From Sphingobium fluviale (GTDB taxonomy: Bacteria > Pseudomonadota > Alphaproteobacteria > Sphingomonadales > Sphingomonadaceae): a stretch of DNA of 64,000 nucleotides. The translations under genes and the position numbers were made by a program. The stretch covers positions 1 through 64,000 of the forward strand of contig NZ_SBKP01000009.1 of NCBI RefSeq assembly GCF_004122115.1, given 5' to 3'. A model generated the notes under the pieces. That model made no database searches. It had not been told where the DNA came from and saw nothing but the letters and a program-made list of their open reading frames with translations. Positions 25,202 to 33,753 of this stretch are shown in pieces; within the stretch, counting starts at the first letter, position 1, and the number at the start of each line of letters is the position of its first letter.

Positions 25202-25491
25202 GGCGTGGCTCCGTCCGCCTGCTGCAGTTTCACGATCTCGGCAAGCACGCTGTCGGCTATGCCGATGCCGCCGCCGCGCGCAATAGCGTTGCCTAGTTGT
25301 TCGGCCAGCACACCACGGAACAGCGCCTCGCCATGCCCGCCGGAAAATGCCCCCGGCTCAGCGCCACTTTCCAGCATCAGCTTTGTCATCTGGCCGATGA
25401 ATACTGCCTCGAAGTCTTGCGCCGCCGCGCGCGCCTTCTGGTCCGTTTGCGCTACGGTAGGGGGGACAATAGAGCGGACAGGATCAGTCAT
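25198..25491 (-). CDS. flgJ: Flagellar rod-binding protein FlgJ (N-terminal domain only)
   Basis: A 97-residue protein matching the rod-binding domain (PF10135): AAQDFEAVFIGQMTKLMLES, then GGHGEALFRGVLAEQLG. It lacks the C-terminal muramidase domain found in enterobacterial FlgJ, as is normal in alphaproteobacteria, where a separate lytic transglycosylase opens the wall. It acts in the periplasm as a rod-assembly factor. Its start overlaps the flgI stop by one base (TAATG). Confidence 0.85.
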   Translation of the reverse strand: MTDPVRSIVPPTVAQTDQKARAAAQDFEAVFIGQMTKLMLESGAEPGAFSGGHGEALFRGVLAEQLGNAIARGGGIGIADSVLAEIVKLQQADGATP

Positions 25492-26588
25492 TATTGCACC
25501 TCGATCTCGGCCTGAAGCGCGCCCGCGCTGCGCAGCGCCTGCAATATGGTTATGAGGTCGCGCGGGGAGACGCCCAGCCGATTGAGCCCGCCGACCAAAG
25601 TCTTGAGGCTCTCGCCCTCCACCATCGCCAGCGACGCGCCGCCTCCGTCATCCACCGAAACCTGGGTGCGCGGCAAAACCTGCGTCTGCCCTCCGGAAAG
25701 CGGGCCGGGCTGAGACGCGATGGGGTTCTCTGCCACGGATATGGTCAGCCCGCCCTGCGCGATGGCAACGGGCGAGATGCGCACATCTGCGGTCATCACC
25801 ACCGTGCCCGCCGCCTCGTTGACGATGACGCGGGCCGGGCTGTCTACCTCCACGCCCAGATTCTCCACCTGCGCAATGCGCTCGACCAGCGCCGCGCCAT
25901 CCGCGGCGGATAGGCGCACGGTTGCGGGGTCGAGCATCTCTGCGCTGCCTGGAAAGGTGGCGTTGATCGCCTTGGTGATCCGCTGCGCAGTGGTGAAATC
26001 CGGGTTGCGTAGCGCGAGCTTCAGCGCAGTAGCGGATTTGAGCGCATAAGGCACCTCGCGTTCGATGATCGCGCCCGAAGCGATGCGCGCCGAGGTCGAG
26101 ACGCCCCGACTGATATTCGCGCCCGCGCCCTGCGCCTTGAAGCCCGACACCGCAACCGGCCCCTGCGCCACGGCATAAATCTGCCCATCCATCCCCCTCA
26201 AGGCCGTGACGAGCAGCGTGCCGCCCTGCAGGCTGGTGGCATCGCCCAGCGCGCTCACCGTCACGTCAATCTGGCTTCCCGCGCGTGCAAAGGGCGGCAT
26301 CGCGGCAGTGACCGAAACGGCAGCGACATTCTGCGTCTTCATCTGGGCGGAGCGGACATTGACGCCCATGCGCTCCAGCATTGCCTGCATCGATTCCTCG
26401 GTGAAGGGGGTATTGCGCGTCTTGTCCCCCGTGCCTGCCAGCCCGACGACGAGGCCATAGCCGATCAGCTGGTTGGGGCGGACATTCTCGACATCGACAA
26501 TATCCTTGATGCGCGGTGCAGCGACGGCGGATCCGGGCCAGAGCAGCAGCACGGCGAGCAGCATCAGAAGTTTTTGCGGGATGAGCAT
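25491..26588 (-). CDS. flgI: Flagellar P-ring protein FlgI
   Basis: A 365-residue periplasmic protein with a signal peptide ([17 protein letters not shown]), then [20 protein letters not shown] and [10 protein letters not shown], hallmarks of FlgI. It forms the P ring around the rod. The frame is open upstream, but that part overlaps divergent fliX; ATG 26588 gives a proper signal peptide although the GGAGGG ribosome-binding site is very close. It is divergent from fliX, with 43 bases between the starts. Confidence 0.93.
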   Translation of the reverse strand: MLIPQKLLMLLAVLLLWPGSAVAAPRIKDIVDVENVRPNQLIGYGLVVGLAGTGDKTRNTPFTEESMQAMLERMGVNVRSAQMKTQNVAAVSVTAAMPPFARAGSQIDVTVSALGDATSLQGGTLLVTALRGMDGQIYAVAQGPVAVSGFKAQGAGANISRGVSTSARIASGAIIEREVPYALKSATALKLALRNPDFTTAQRITKAINATFPGSAEMLDPATVRLSAADGAALVERIAQVENLGVEVDSPARVIVNEAAGTVVMTADVRISPVAIAQGGLTISVAENPIASQPGPLSGGQTQVLPRTQVSVDDGGGASLAMVEGESLKTLVGGLNRLGVSPRDLITILQALRSAGALQAEIEVQ

Positions 26589-26631
26589 CCCTCCTATTAT
26601 AGAAGGGAGGAGGGCCGGAGCAGCGGCGCCT

Positions 26632-27111
26632 ATGGCAATCAATCCCATCAGCACTGGCACTCCACAGGCCATCACCCAGCAGGCGCTGGCGCTGGTGCGC
26701 GAGGCAATGCCGATTGCGCAGGCCGCGCAAAAGCTGCTGGGCGAAGGGCAGGGCGCGCAATCCACGCCCTTGTCCAGCGGCGCGAATATTTATCAAGCCA
26801 GCCCGCAGCAGGTGCTCGGTTCGGTGCAGATGCTGGTGGCGCTCTCGGCGCTCAATCCGCAGGAGGTGCGGCGGCGGGAGCAGATCGCCCATGCTCGGCG
26901 CGGGCTGGACGGGCTGGAGCGGCTGCACCGCGAATTGCTGGATGGCCATGCCGGGCGGCAGACGCTCGATGCGCTGAAAGGCTGGCTGAGTGAAGGCAAG
27001 GTGACGGACAGTCAAGGTCAACTGCCCGAAGACCCGCGCTTTGCCGGCCTGATGGACCAAATAGAGCTGCGCGTGCGGGTGGAGCTGGCGAAATTCAATA
27101 TCGAGGTTTAG
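26632..27111 (+). CDS. fliX: Flagellar assembly regulator FliX
   Basis: A 159-residue protein. The C-terminal half matches FliX, the class II flagellar assembly factor of alphaproteobacteria: an [15 protein letters not shown] helix, then [20 protein letters not shown]. In Caulobacter, FliX links flagellar assembly to activation of FlbD and sigma-54 promoters, and lies next to flgI in the same divergent arrangement. ATG 26632 has a strong GGGAGGAGG site; the open frame back to 26473 is antisense to flgI. No flbD gene is in the window. Confidence 0.85.
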   Translation: MAINPISTGTPQAITQQALALVREAMPIAQAAQKLLGEGQGAQSTPLSSGANIYQASPQQVLGSVQMLVALSALNPQEVRRREQIAHARRGLDGLERLHRELLDGHAGRQTLDALKGWLSEGKVTDSQGQLPEDPRFAGLMDQIELRVRVELAKFNIEV

Positions 27112-27139
27112 CCGGATTTCGTTGAGACTACGGTATCGG

Positions 27140-27200
27140 CCCGCTTCCGCTCCCAACCGCCCGACAGGGTATCCTATGGGTGGCTGGGAGGGGGAGCGGG
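27140..27200. terminator. Long imperfect inverted repeat between fliX and flhB
   Basis: The left arm 27140-27162 and the right arm 27178-27200 pair over about 20 of 23 positions (CCCGCTTCCGCTCCC against GGGAGGGGGAGCGGG). It lies between the convergent fliX and flhB genes and probably works as a bidirectional terminator. Confidence 0.6.
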
Positions 27201-27212
27201 CTGGTGCGGCAT

Positions 27213-27245
27213 ATCCGAAACGCTGCAAAGCAGCCTGTTTCGGAT
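27213..27245. terminator. Nested hairpin at the flhB stop codon
   Basis: The 9-bp arms ATCCGAAAC (27213-27221) and GTTTCGGAT (27237-27245) enclose a second perfect stem, GCTGC-AAA-GCAGC. The structure touches the flhB stop codon. It has no T tract and may act as an mRNA 3' stabiliser or terminator for flhB. Confidence 0.5.
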
Positions 27246-28306
27246 CAGGGTTTGGAACGCGTCAGCCTCAGAACATAGCTGATAATCTCCGCAACGGCGG
27301 CATAATGCTCCAGCTTGATCGGCTGGTCGATCTCAACACTGGCGTAGAGCGCGCGGGCAAGCGGTGGGCTTTCCACCACCGGCACTTTGTGCTCCGCCGC
27401 AAGCTCGCGAATACGCAGCGCGATCCTGTCCCGCCCCTTCGCCACCACTACCGGTGCCTGCATTGCGCCATGATCGTAGCGCAGCGCCACGGCATAGTGC
27501 GTGGGGTTGGTGATGACCACGCTGGCGCTGGGGATGGCGGACATCATCCGCCGTCGCGCCCGCGCCATGCCGATGGCACGGATACGGGCCTTGATCTGCG
27601 GGTCGCCCTCGTTCTGTTTGTGCTCGTCGCGCACTTCCTGATGGCTCATGCGCTGCCGGGCCAGCCACGCGCGACGCTGATAGAGGAAATCTGCCGTCGC
27701 CAGCGCCGCCACCAGCAGCGCCACCGCGCGCAGCATATCGTGCGCCATAGCGGAGGCATATTGCCCTATCGCGCCTGCATCCGCGCCGGTCATGCGGTCC
27801 AGCCCGTGGAGCGCAGGCCAGACGACTGCGCCCGCCACAATCGCGACGAATATGAATTTCATCAGCGTCTTGCCGAACTCGACCCACGCCTGTTTGCCGA
27901 ACAGACGCTTTGCCCCGGCCATGGGCGATAGCCGATCCCATTTGAGCTTGAGCTGGCCGGAGAGGAACAGGCCGCGCCCTTGCACCAGCGCGCCCGCTAC
28001 CGCCGCGACCAGCGTCAGCAGCAGGATCGGCCCGACTGCAACCAGAATCCCGCCGAGCAGCGTGCGGGCAAGGCGCTGGGCATTGCCGCTGGTGAGCGCA
28101 AGATCGCCCGCGCCCTCCCACAAAGCCTCGGTCTGCGCCGCCAGCTGTGCCGTCGCCACCGCACCGAGTGCGCCGACAATCAGCAGCATTGCCGCAAACA
28201 TCGCCGCATGACGCATCTCTGGCGCGGAAGGCACATCGCCGCGTTTGTGCGCGTCCTCCAGCTTCTTGGGCGTGGGGTCTAGAGTTTTCTGATCCGCGTC
28301 AGCCAT
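27245..28306 (-). CDS. flhB: Flagellar type III export protein FlhB
   Basis: A 353-residue protein. Four membrane segments lie between about residues 35 and 210, and a cytoplasmic domain carries the self-cleavage motif NPTH at 267-270. FlhB controls the substrate-specificity switch of the flagellar export gate. The N-terminal DADQKTLDPTPKKLEDAHKR segment is standard. It is four bases after fliR in the leftward fliE-fliQ-fliR-flhB run. Confidence 0.95.
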   Translation of the reverse strand: MADADQKTLDPTPKKLEDAHKRGDVPSAPEMRHAAMFAAMLLIVGALGAVATAQLAAQTEALWEGAGDLALTSGNAQRLARTLLGGILVAVGPILLLTLVAAVAGALVQGRGLFLSGQLKLKWDRLSPMAGAKRLFGKQAWVEFGKTLMKFIFVAIVAGAVVWPALHGLDRMTGADAGAIGQYASAMAHDMLRAVALLVAALATADFLYQRRAWLARQRMSHQEVRDEHKQNEGDPQIKARIRAIGMARARRRMMSAIPSASVVITNPTHYAVALRYDHGAMQAPVVVAKGRDRIALRIRELAAEHKVPVVESPPLARALYASVEIDQPIKLEHYAAVAEIISYVLRLTRSKP

Positions 28307-28310
28307 GTTT

Positions 28311-29096
28311 TTAGCTCGCCAGCGCCCCCGCCCATTGCGCCATCTCCTGCGCGAAGCCCGAAAGCGCGACGCTCAGCGTCATCGCCAACAGCGCGAGGCC
28401 CAGCGCGATCGCCAGCGGCTGCGCGATGAAGAAGAGTTGCAACTGCGGCGCCAGCCGGGCTGCAACTCCCAGCGCGGTATTGAACAGGATGCCATAAATC
28501 ACCAGCGGCGCGGCGAGGCCCAGCCCCAGCGCCATCGCGCCGCTTGCCGCTTTCAATGCAAGTTGCGCGAAGTCTGCTGCGGGGGCCATCTCTCCGGGCG
28601 GAAAGACACCATAGCTTTGCACCAGCGCGCCGATCCACAGATGATGCACGCCCAGCGCCATGCAGACCAGCAGCGCGGCTATGCTGATAAAGCGGGCAAG
28701 CAGCGGCACCTGCCCCCCGGCGGAAGGATCCTGTACCAGCCCTGTCGTGAGGCCGACCTGAAGACTGATGATCGCGCCTGCAATCGTAATAGCAAGGAAC
28801 ATCAGCCGCACTACCCCGCCCAGCATCATGCCAGTGAGCAGCTCGACCAGCAGCAGATGCGCCAGCACCGCATTGCCTTCTATCGCTGCGTCTACTGCCG
28901 TGCCCATATGCGGACTGAGCAGCCCTTGCATCCCTGCTGCCAGCCCCAGCGCGATGAGCAGGCGGATCCTTCCCGGCACCGCATCGTCGGAAAAGCCGGG
29001 AAGCAGCATCAGCATCGCGCCCACGCGGGCGAAGATCAGTGCATGGAGGGTGAGGATGCGCGGGAGATCGGGCGCTACCGCGCTGAGCGCGTCCAC
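28311..29096 (-). CDS. fliR: Flagellar export gate protein FliR
   Basis: A 261-residue polytopic membrane protein with about six segments (ILTLHALIFARVGAMLMLLP; LLLVELLTGMMLGGVVRLMF). FliR forms the helical export gate with FliP and FliQ. GTG at 29096 is the likely start, four bases after the fliQ stop; the upstream extension of the frame overlaps fliQ. Confidence 0.9.
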   Translation of the reverse strand: MDALSAVAPDLPRILTLHALIFARVGAMLMLLPGFSDDAVPGRIRLLIALGLAAGMQGLLSPHMGTAVDAAIEGNAVLAHLLLVELLTGMMLGGVVRLMFLAITIAGAIISLQVGLTTGLVQDPSAGGQVPLLARFISIAALLVCMALGVHHLWIGALVQSYGVFPPGEMAPAADFAQLALKAASGAMALGLGLAAPLVIYGILFNTALGVAARLAPQLQLFFIAQPLAIALGLALLAMTLSVALSGFAQEMAQWAGALAS

Positions 29097-29100
29097 CCGC

Positions 29101-29364
29101 TCAAGGCCCGATGATACGCGCGGACAGCTCTGCCATGAAGGCCGAGAGCGCCGCACCGATCATCGGCAGGCTCAAGAGCAGCACTACGCCGATGCCGATC
29201 AGCTTGGGCACGAAGGTCAGCGTCATTTCCTGTATTTGCGTCAGCGCCTGCACCAGACCTATGATCACGCCGATGACGAGCGACGCGATCAGCATCGGCC
29301 CCGCTATGGTGAGCAGCAGGATCAGTGCCGTGCGCGAGAGGGCGAGCATATCGGCGGGGTCCAT
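29101..29364 (-). CDS. fliQ: Flagellar export gate protein FliQ
   Basis: An 87-residue protein with two transmembrane helices (ALILLLTIAGPMLIASLVIG; IGIGVVLLLSLPMIGAALSA) joined by the QALTQIQEMTLTFVPK loop, diagnostic of FliQ. It starts six bases after fliE. Confidence 0.95.
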   Translation of the reverse strand: MDPADMLALSRTALILLLTIAGPMLIASLVIGVIIGLVQALTQIQEMTLTFVPKLIGIGVVLLLSLPMIGAALSAFMAELSARIIGP

Positions 29365-29370
29365 ACGCGC

Positions 29371-29703
29371 CTAGATCTGCATGCGCATGATGTCGTTATA
29401 GGCGTTCACAACCCGATCCCGCACCGCCACCATGGTGTCGAGCGCAGTTTCGGCTGCGCCGATCGCGGTGGCGACGTCGATCAGGTCGCCCTTGCCCGCA
29501 ACCTGGGCGAGACTGGCGCTTTCGGCCTTTGAAAGTGCGCCCCCCACCTGACTAACCGCGCCTGCGACGAGATCGCCAAAGCCGGAAGAGGCCGGGATAT
29601 CTCCGACCGATGACGGAGCGGCATTGCCCGCCACTCCGTCCGCCACGCCGCGCGCCCGTCCATAGGCCGAAAGCGCGTCCAAGGCTCCGATAGAGTTTAC
29701 CAT
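29371..29703 (-). CDS. fliE: Flagellar hook-basal body protein FliE
   Basis: A 110-residue protein. The C-terminal helices (VATAIGAAETALDTMVAVRD; VVNAYNDIMRMQI) match FliE, which joins the MS ring to the proximal rod. The N-terminal half is Gly/Ala/Ser-rich and variable. It lies between flgC and fliQ in one leftward transcript. Confidence 0.93.
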   Translation of the reverse strand: MVNSIGALDALSAYGRARGVADGVAGNAAPSSVGDIPASSGFGDLVAGAVSQVGGALSKAESASLAQVAGKGDLIDVATAIGAAETALDTMVAVRDRVVNAYNDIMRMQI

Positions 29704-29716
29704 CGCGCCCTCCCTC

Positions 29717-30124
29717 CTACTTCAGCAGGTCTATCGTGCGCATCGTCAGCGTGCGTGCGGCCTCTATGGCATTCAGGTTCGCCTCATAGCCGCGCTGCGC
29801 CGCTTTCATGTCTGCCGCTTCGGTGAGCGAATTGACGTTGGGCATCAGCACATAGCCTTTGGCGTCTGCCGCCGGATTTCCGGGTTGATAGACGCGCGGA
29901 AAGGCGCTTTTGTCGCCTTTGATGGCGGGGACGGACACCTCTCGTGCGCCGCTTGCCTTGTCCACCTCCGCGCGGAAGGTGGGGACGCGGCGGCGATATG
30001 GCTGGCCGCCGGGGTTGGTCGCCACGGAGTCCGCATTGGCGAGATTTTCCGCGATCACCCGCATCCGCAGCGATTGCGCGCGCAGGCCGCTAGCCGACAC
30101 CTGAACCGAGCTTTCCAGATCCAT
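29717..30124 (-). CDS. flgC: Flagellar proximal rod protein FlgC
   Basis: A 135-residue rod protein. It begins MDLESSVQVSASGLRAQSLR and continues with RVIAENLANADSV, the conserved N-terminal rod motif; the C-terminal rod motif is MKAAQRGYEANLNAIEAART. ATG 30124 has AAAGGAGA upstream; the frame beyond it to 30442 crosses the divergent fliN and is not coding. The usual partner flgB is not beside it or elsewhere in the window. Confidence 0.93.
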   Translation of the reverse strand: MDLESSVQVSASGLRAQSLRMRVIAENLANADSVATNPGGQPYRRRVPTFRAEVDKASGAREVSVPAIKGDKSAFPRVYQPGNPAADAKGYVLMPNVNSLTEAADMKAAQRGYEANLNAIEAARTLTMRTIDLLK

Positions 30125-30221
30125 GAAATGTCTCCTTTGCTTCATCTTATAGGCAATAATTTCCGGGTTACGGCCGGGATGCGGCAGAATTTTCCTATCA
30201 TGGTGAGGAAGAGGATTGCGC

Positions 30222-30455
30222 ATGTCCGCCATCAACGATGTCGAGGTAGAGCTGTCTATAATATTGGGTGCGACCCGCCTGCCGGTGAGGGAAATCCTCG
30301 CGATGAGCCGCGGAGCAATGATCCCGCTCGATTGCACGCAGGACGACCCTAGCCTTGTCATCGTCAATGGCCACACCATCGCGCGCGGGCATATATTGGT
30401 GGAGGAAGACCGCATGTCGCTTGAAATCACCGAAGTCATCAAGCGGAGGCGCTAA
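30222..30455 (+). CDS. fliN: Short flagellar C-ring protein FliN
   Basis: A 77-residue protein consisting only of a SpoA/FliN domain (VEVELSIILGATRLPVREIL; GHTIARGHILVEED). Typical FliN proteins are 100-140 residues with an extra N-terminal part, so this is a minimal form. It sits in the C ring and helps CheY-dependent switching and export docking. ATG 30222 has GAGGA nearby; a TTG six bases earlier is less likely. It is followed after three bases by fliO. fliM and fliG are absent here. Confidence 0.85.
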   Translation: MSAINDVEVELSIILGATRLPVREILAMSRGAMIPLDCTQDDPSLVIVNGHTIARGHILVEEDRMSLEITEVIKRRR

Positions 30456-30458
30456 GCG

Positions 30459-30887
30459 ATGGACATTACGGACATACTGCGCACCCTTGCCGCCCTCTCT
30501 GCTGTACTTGCCCTGCTCGGTGCGGGTCTATGGATGGCGCGGCGTTTCGGCGTCGTAGGAGGGGGGAGTGCAGGGCATGGCCGTGTGGCGCGACTGGCGC
30601 TGGCCGAACGGATAGCGCTTGACCAGAAGCGCAGCATCGCGCTTGTGCGGCATGGCACCGCAGAGCATCTGATTTTGCTCGCACCCGAAGGCAATATCCT
30701 GCTGGGTGATCAGCGGGAAGAGATTGGCGAACCTATGGTAATAGATTTGGTTGCCTGCCGGGCGCTTGCAACCACCGTGCCGTTGCCACCTGCGCCTTCC
30801 CAGCCCCTATTGCCCGCACTGCCTGCTATCCGTCACCGTCCAACACGCATCCCGCGCCCCGATCCCTTTCCTGCCCGTTGCGCATGA
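30459..30887 (+). CDS. fliO: Flagellar biosynthesis protein FliO
   Basis: A 142-residue protein. One N-terminal membrane helix (LAALSAVLALLGAGLWMARR) is followed by a small cytoplasmic FliO domain (ARLALAERIALDQKRSIALV; LLLGDQ-like end) and a proline-rich tail of ~40 residues. FliO assists assembly of the FliP ring. It overlaps fliP by four bases (ATGA). Confidence 0.85.
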   Translation: MDITDILRTLAALSAVLALLGAGLWMARRFGVVGGGSAGHGRVARLALAERIALDQKRSIALVRHGTAEHLILLAPEGNILLGDQREEIGEPMVIDLVACRALATTVPLPPAPSQPLLPALPAIRHRPTRIPRPDPFPARCA

Positions 30888-31537
30888 CCCTCGACCCCAC
30901 TCAGTTTGAGATGAGCCGCCATCTGGTGCAACTCGTCATTGGCCTCACGGTGCTCAGCCTCGCGCCAGGCATCTTGATGACGGTGACGAGCTTTACGCGC
31001 ATCGTAGTGGCGCTCTCGCTGTTGCGCACCGGCATAGGCGCGCCAGGCGTGCCGCCCAATCCGGTTATCATCAGCCTCGCGCTGTTTCTAAGCTTTTTCG
31101 TAATGCAGCCGACGTTTGAAAAGGCATGGGAGGCCGGGGCGGCGCCATATGCTGACGGTACACTGGATGAGAAGGCCGCGTTGGAGCGGGCGTCTGCCCC
31201 CTTGCGCGATTTCATGCTGGGGCAGGTGCGGCCGGATGATCTGGCTCTATTTGTTGAGCTGTCGCGCAAGCCCGCACCCGAACGGGCGGCCATGCCGATG
31301 GGCGTACTCGTCCCGGCGTTCATGATATCCGAGCTGCGCCGCGCGTTCGAGATCGGCTTTCTGCTGCTGTTGCCGTTTCTGGTGATAGATCTGGCGGTCT
31401 CCGCTGTGTTGATGGCGATGGGCATGATGATGCTGCCACCCACCAGCATCGCACTGCCGATGAAGATCATCTTTTTCGTGCTGGTCGATGGCTGGTCGCT
31501 GGTGGCTGGCTCGCTGGTGAAAAGCTTTACGGCATGA
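30884..31537 (+). CDS. fliP: Flagellar export gate protein FliP
   Basis: A 217-residue membrane protein with the FliP blocks LMTVTSFTRIVVALSLLRTG, LALFLSFFVMQPTFEKAW, ASAPLRDFMLGQVR and LMAMGMMMLPPTSIALPMKI. FliP builds the core of the export gate. Many FliP proteins carry a cleaved signal peptide of ~20 residues; here the first membrane helix begins near residue 15, so none is present. The fliO overlap fixes the start at 30884. Confidence 0.92.
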   Translation: MTLDPTQFEMSRHLVQLVIGLTVLSLAPGILMTVTSFTRIVVALSLLRTGIGAPGVPPNPVIISLALFLSFFVMQPTFEKAWEAGAAPYADGTLDEKAALERASAPLRDFMLGQVRPDDLALFVELSRKPAPERAAMPMGVLVPAFMISELRRAFEIGFLLLLPFLVIDLAVSAVLMAMGMMMLPPTSIALPMKIIFFVLVDGWSLVAGSLVKSFTA

Positions 31538-31567
31538 GGGGGAGCGAGCCATGATGCCCGCTCCCCC
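31538..31567 (+). terminator. Terminator hairpin after fliP
   Basis: The perfect 9-bp arms GGGGGAGCG (31538-31546) and CGCTCCCCC (31559-31567) enclose a 12-base loop immediately after the fliP stop. The stem is very stable but has no T tract. It likely ends the fliN-fliO-fliP transcript. Confidence 0.65.
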
Positions 31568-31612
31568 ATGGCGCGTGTTCTGCGGCGTTCCCCAATCGCC
31601 GGGCGAGGCAGA

Positions 31613-31921
31613 CTATTTGGTCAGGAGAGCAATCAGCTCTGCTCCGCCCGTGTTGGTGGCGCCTTCTGCTTCATCCGCCGTAAAGGCTACAGAATAGCTT
31701 CCAAAATACCCGGACACCCTTCCATTTGCGAGAACGAGACGAAATGGCGTTTCAATGGAACCCGCTTTGCCACTGATTACTTTGGCCGCGCCTTTATCTA
31801 TAACAGTATAGCTGTAGGTTGTGCCATCATGAGTAAAATTTTTTACTTCCGGTTTTTCTGCAAGCGCAGGGGACGAAATAGAAAGAGCAGCCGCAGCGGC
31901 AGAAATAAACAGCATTCGCAT
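31613..31921 (-). CDS. Small secreted protein of unknown function
   Basis: A 102-residue protein with a clear signal peptide (MRMLFISAAAAALSISSPALA), giving a mature periplasmic protein of ~80 residues that appears beta-rich (YSYTVIDKGAAKVISG; FRLVLANGRVSGYFGSY). ATG 31921 has GAGGAG at good spacing, better than the ATGs further upstream. I do not recognise the family. It is leftward between the fliP terminator and an AT-rich gap, so it may be a separate transcription unit unrelated to motility. The flanking DNA is noticeably AT-richer than the flagellar genes. Confidence 0.65.
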   Translation of the reverse strand: MRMLFISAAAAALSISSPALAEKPEVKNFTHDGTTYSYTVIDKGAAKVISGKAGSIETPFRLVLANGRVSGYFGSYSVAFTADEAEGATNTGGAELIALLTK

Positions 31922-32086
31922 AAGTGATCTCCTCATTTGAATGCCAGACAAACATCCGGTTTTATTTTCGATCTCTTTTTCTCGCGGTGCAGCAATTCAT
32001 GCAACTGCAAAGAAGGAAAGAGCGGTTGCAAAGCTTGCATTGCCCGAAAATTTTATCGATTTTGCCAGGAAATTCTATATTGTGGA

Positions 32087-32521
32087 TCAGGTCGGCTTGG
32101 CGCTTGTTATGATGACGCGATGCACCATATTTTTGCCGAGTGACTCGATGGCGGCGCCGTTAACCACGGCAGCGAATACACGCAGATCCGGGAGGATATG
32201 GTCTGGCCCTGCGGCCATCGGCGTTGCCCATGTTCGCAGGTTGATGGCGTGCAGCAGCAACGGAATCTTCTCCGTCACCTCTGCCTGCTTGTCTGCTGAC
32301 ACCTCCAGTTGCACCTCAAAATTGGCGTAGCCGGACAGTCTGCCGTCTGTAGCAACAATGGGAGCAAGCAGGGTTCCTGCCGATATGAATACTGTTTCCG
32401 CCTTCGGTGGCGCGGCTTTTGGTGGAGGCGGGCCGAGGAGCTGAGCCACACCATAGGCTGCGCCTCCGCCAAGCCCTAAGCCGAGCGCCAACAGCAGAAT
32501 CAGTGTGAGCAGCTTCTTCAT
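32087..32521 (-). CDS. FliL-like membrane-anchored protein
   Basis: A 144-residue protein with one N-terminal transmembrane helix (LTLILLLALGLGLGGGAAYG), a Pro/Ala/Lys linker, and a periplasmic domain (NFEVQLEVSADKQAEVTEKI; PDLRVFAAVVNGAA). The topology and its position directly after motB fit FliL, the stator-associated protein that supports torque, but the sequence is divergent. It could instead be a clade-specific motility protein. It is the last gene of the leftward motA-to-motB operon. Confidence 0.55.
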   Translation of the reverse strand: MKKLLTLILLLALGLGLGGGAAYGVAQLLGPPPPKAAPPKAETVFISAGTLLAPIVATDGRLSGYANFEVQLEVSADKQAEVTEKIPLLLHAINLRTWATPMAAGPDHILPDLRVFAAVVNGAAIESLGKNMVHRVIITSAKPT

Positions 32522-32549
32522 TGCTTACTGTCCGTTTCCAAACAGCCTC

Positions 32550-33416
32550 TCAGAAGGCAAAGCCACTGTTTGCCGGAAGCGCGGATTGGTCCGCTAGCAG
32601 CACGATGGTGATGCGGCGGTTTTCGGGGCGATTGGGCTGATCGGGGTATACGGGCCGGGTCGCTGCCATCGCCACCACCTGAGTAAAGCGATCCGCCGCC
32701 ACGCCGCTGGCGATGAGCGCATTGCGCGCGGCGAGTGCACGCGCGCCGGAGAGCTGCCAGTTCGCATCGCTGCTGCCGCCCGCGCCATCGGTATGCCCCT
32801 CGACCGCGATGTTGACCTTGAAGTCCTTCATTTTCGCGGCGATCCGCGCCAGCATATTGCGGCCATAGGCGTTGAGGTTCGCGCTGTTGCCCTGAAACAT
32901 CGATTGCCGGTCTGTATCGGTCAGGCTGACGCGCAGTTCATCCCGCCCCATGTCGGTCATGAAGCTGGTGGGCGCGGCATGATCCTGCGGCACAGCGTCC
33001 AGCGCCACCTTCAGCTCCTGCGCCAGCACGCGCAGAGCCGCGCTCGGTACATCGGCGCTGCCGCCACGCGCGACGCCTGCCGAGGCAGCTGTCATCGCCG
33101 GGGTGCCTGTGGGCGAGCGGCTGTCGGCCTGATTGCGCTGGGTATGGCCGCCCGTGCCGGGTGAATCGCTTGCGCCAGATGTGGTGCCTGTCGCTTGGGG
33201 GGCGCTTGGCGGGCCGGGGGTGAAATATTCGGCCAGTCCTTTAAGTTGCTCTTTATCCGGGCTGGATATGAGCCATAACAGCAGGAAAAACGCCATCATC
33301 GCCGTCACGAAATCGGCGTAGGCGACCTTCCATGCGCCGCCATGATGCCCGCCGCCCACCACTTTCTTGACGCGGCGGATGACGATGGGTGCGGCCTGTT
33401 TGTCCGTGCCTGCCAT
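32550..33416 (-). CDS. motB: Flagellar motor stator protein MotB
   Basis: A 288-residue protein. The N-terminal helix WKVAYADFVTAMMAFFLLLW holds the proton-binding aspartate (Asp35). A Thr/Gly/Ser-rich linker follows, then a C-terminal OmpA-like peptidoglycan-binding domain (IAVEGHTDGAGG; LSGARALAARNALIASGV; RPENRRI). It forms the stator with MotA, whose gene lies 6.6 kb upstream in the same strand run rather than adjacent. It is eight bases after a small hypothetical gene. Confidence 0.93.
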   Translation of the reverse strand: MAGTDKQAAPIVIRRVKKVVGGGHHGGAWKVAYADFVTAMMAFFLLLWLISSPDKEQLKGLAEYFTPGPPSAPQATGTTSGASDSPGTGGHTQRNQADSRSPTGTPAMTAASAGVARGGSADVPSAALRVLAQELKVALDAVPQDHAAPTSFMTDMGRDELRVSLTDTDRQSMFQGNSANLNAYGRNMLARIAAKMKDFKVNIAVEGHTDGAGGSSDANWQLSGARALAARNALIASGVAADRFTQVVAMAATRPVYPDQPNRPENRRITIVLLADQSALPANSGFAF

Positions 33417-33423
33417 GACGGGC

Positions 33424-33714
33424 TCAGGTCAGCTCACCGAGCGCGTCACTCAGCCTTTGTTGCATAAGCCCCAGCCGCACCAGCGCCAGCGCCTCAGACG
33501 CGCACATGCCCTCCGAAAGCCGGTCCAGCATCACCGCGCTCTCATCCGCCTGTTGCGCCAACGCATCGAACAACTGCAGGCTGTCGATGTGGCGCTTGGC
33601 GAATGCCTCATCCACACAAAGCATGGCCGCGAGATGCTCAAGATGGTGCCGCATTTCGCGCCACTCATTCGCCATCGCGGTGCACAGCGGATAAACAGAG
33701 GGATGGAAGGCCAT
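33424..33714 (-). CDS. Uncharacterised small protein in the chemotaxis operon
   Basis: A 96-residue, apparently all-helical acidic protein (WREMRHHLEHLAAMLCVDEA; ALVRLGLMQQRLSDALGELT). No signal peptide or membrane segment is visible. It is set between cheD and motB with short gaps (39 and 7 bases), so it is surely cotranscribed with chemotaxis and motor genes. The helical pattern could suit a CheY phosphatase, an adaptor or a stator chaperone, but I recognise no motif. Confidence 0.7.
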   Translation of the reverse strand: MAFHPSVYPLCTAMANEWREMRHHLEHLAAMLCVDEAFAKRHIDSLQLFDALAQQADESAVMLDRLSEGMCASEALALVRLGLMQQRLSDALGELT

Positions 33715-33753
33715 GACTCACCATGAAGCTAGGAGGAAACGGGCGTGCATTGA

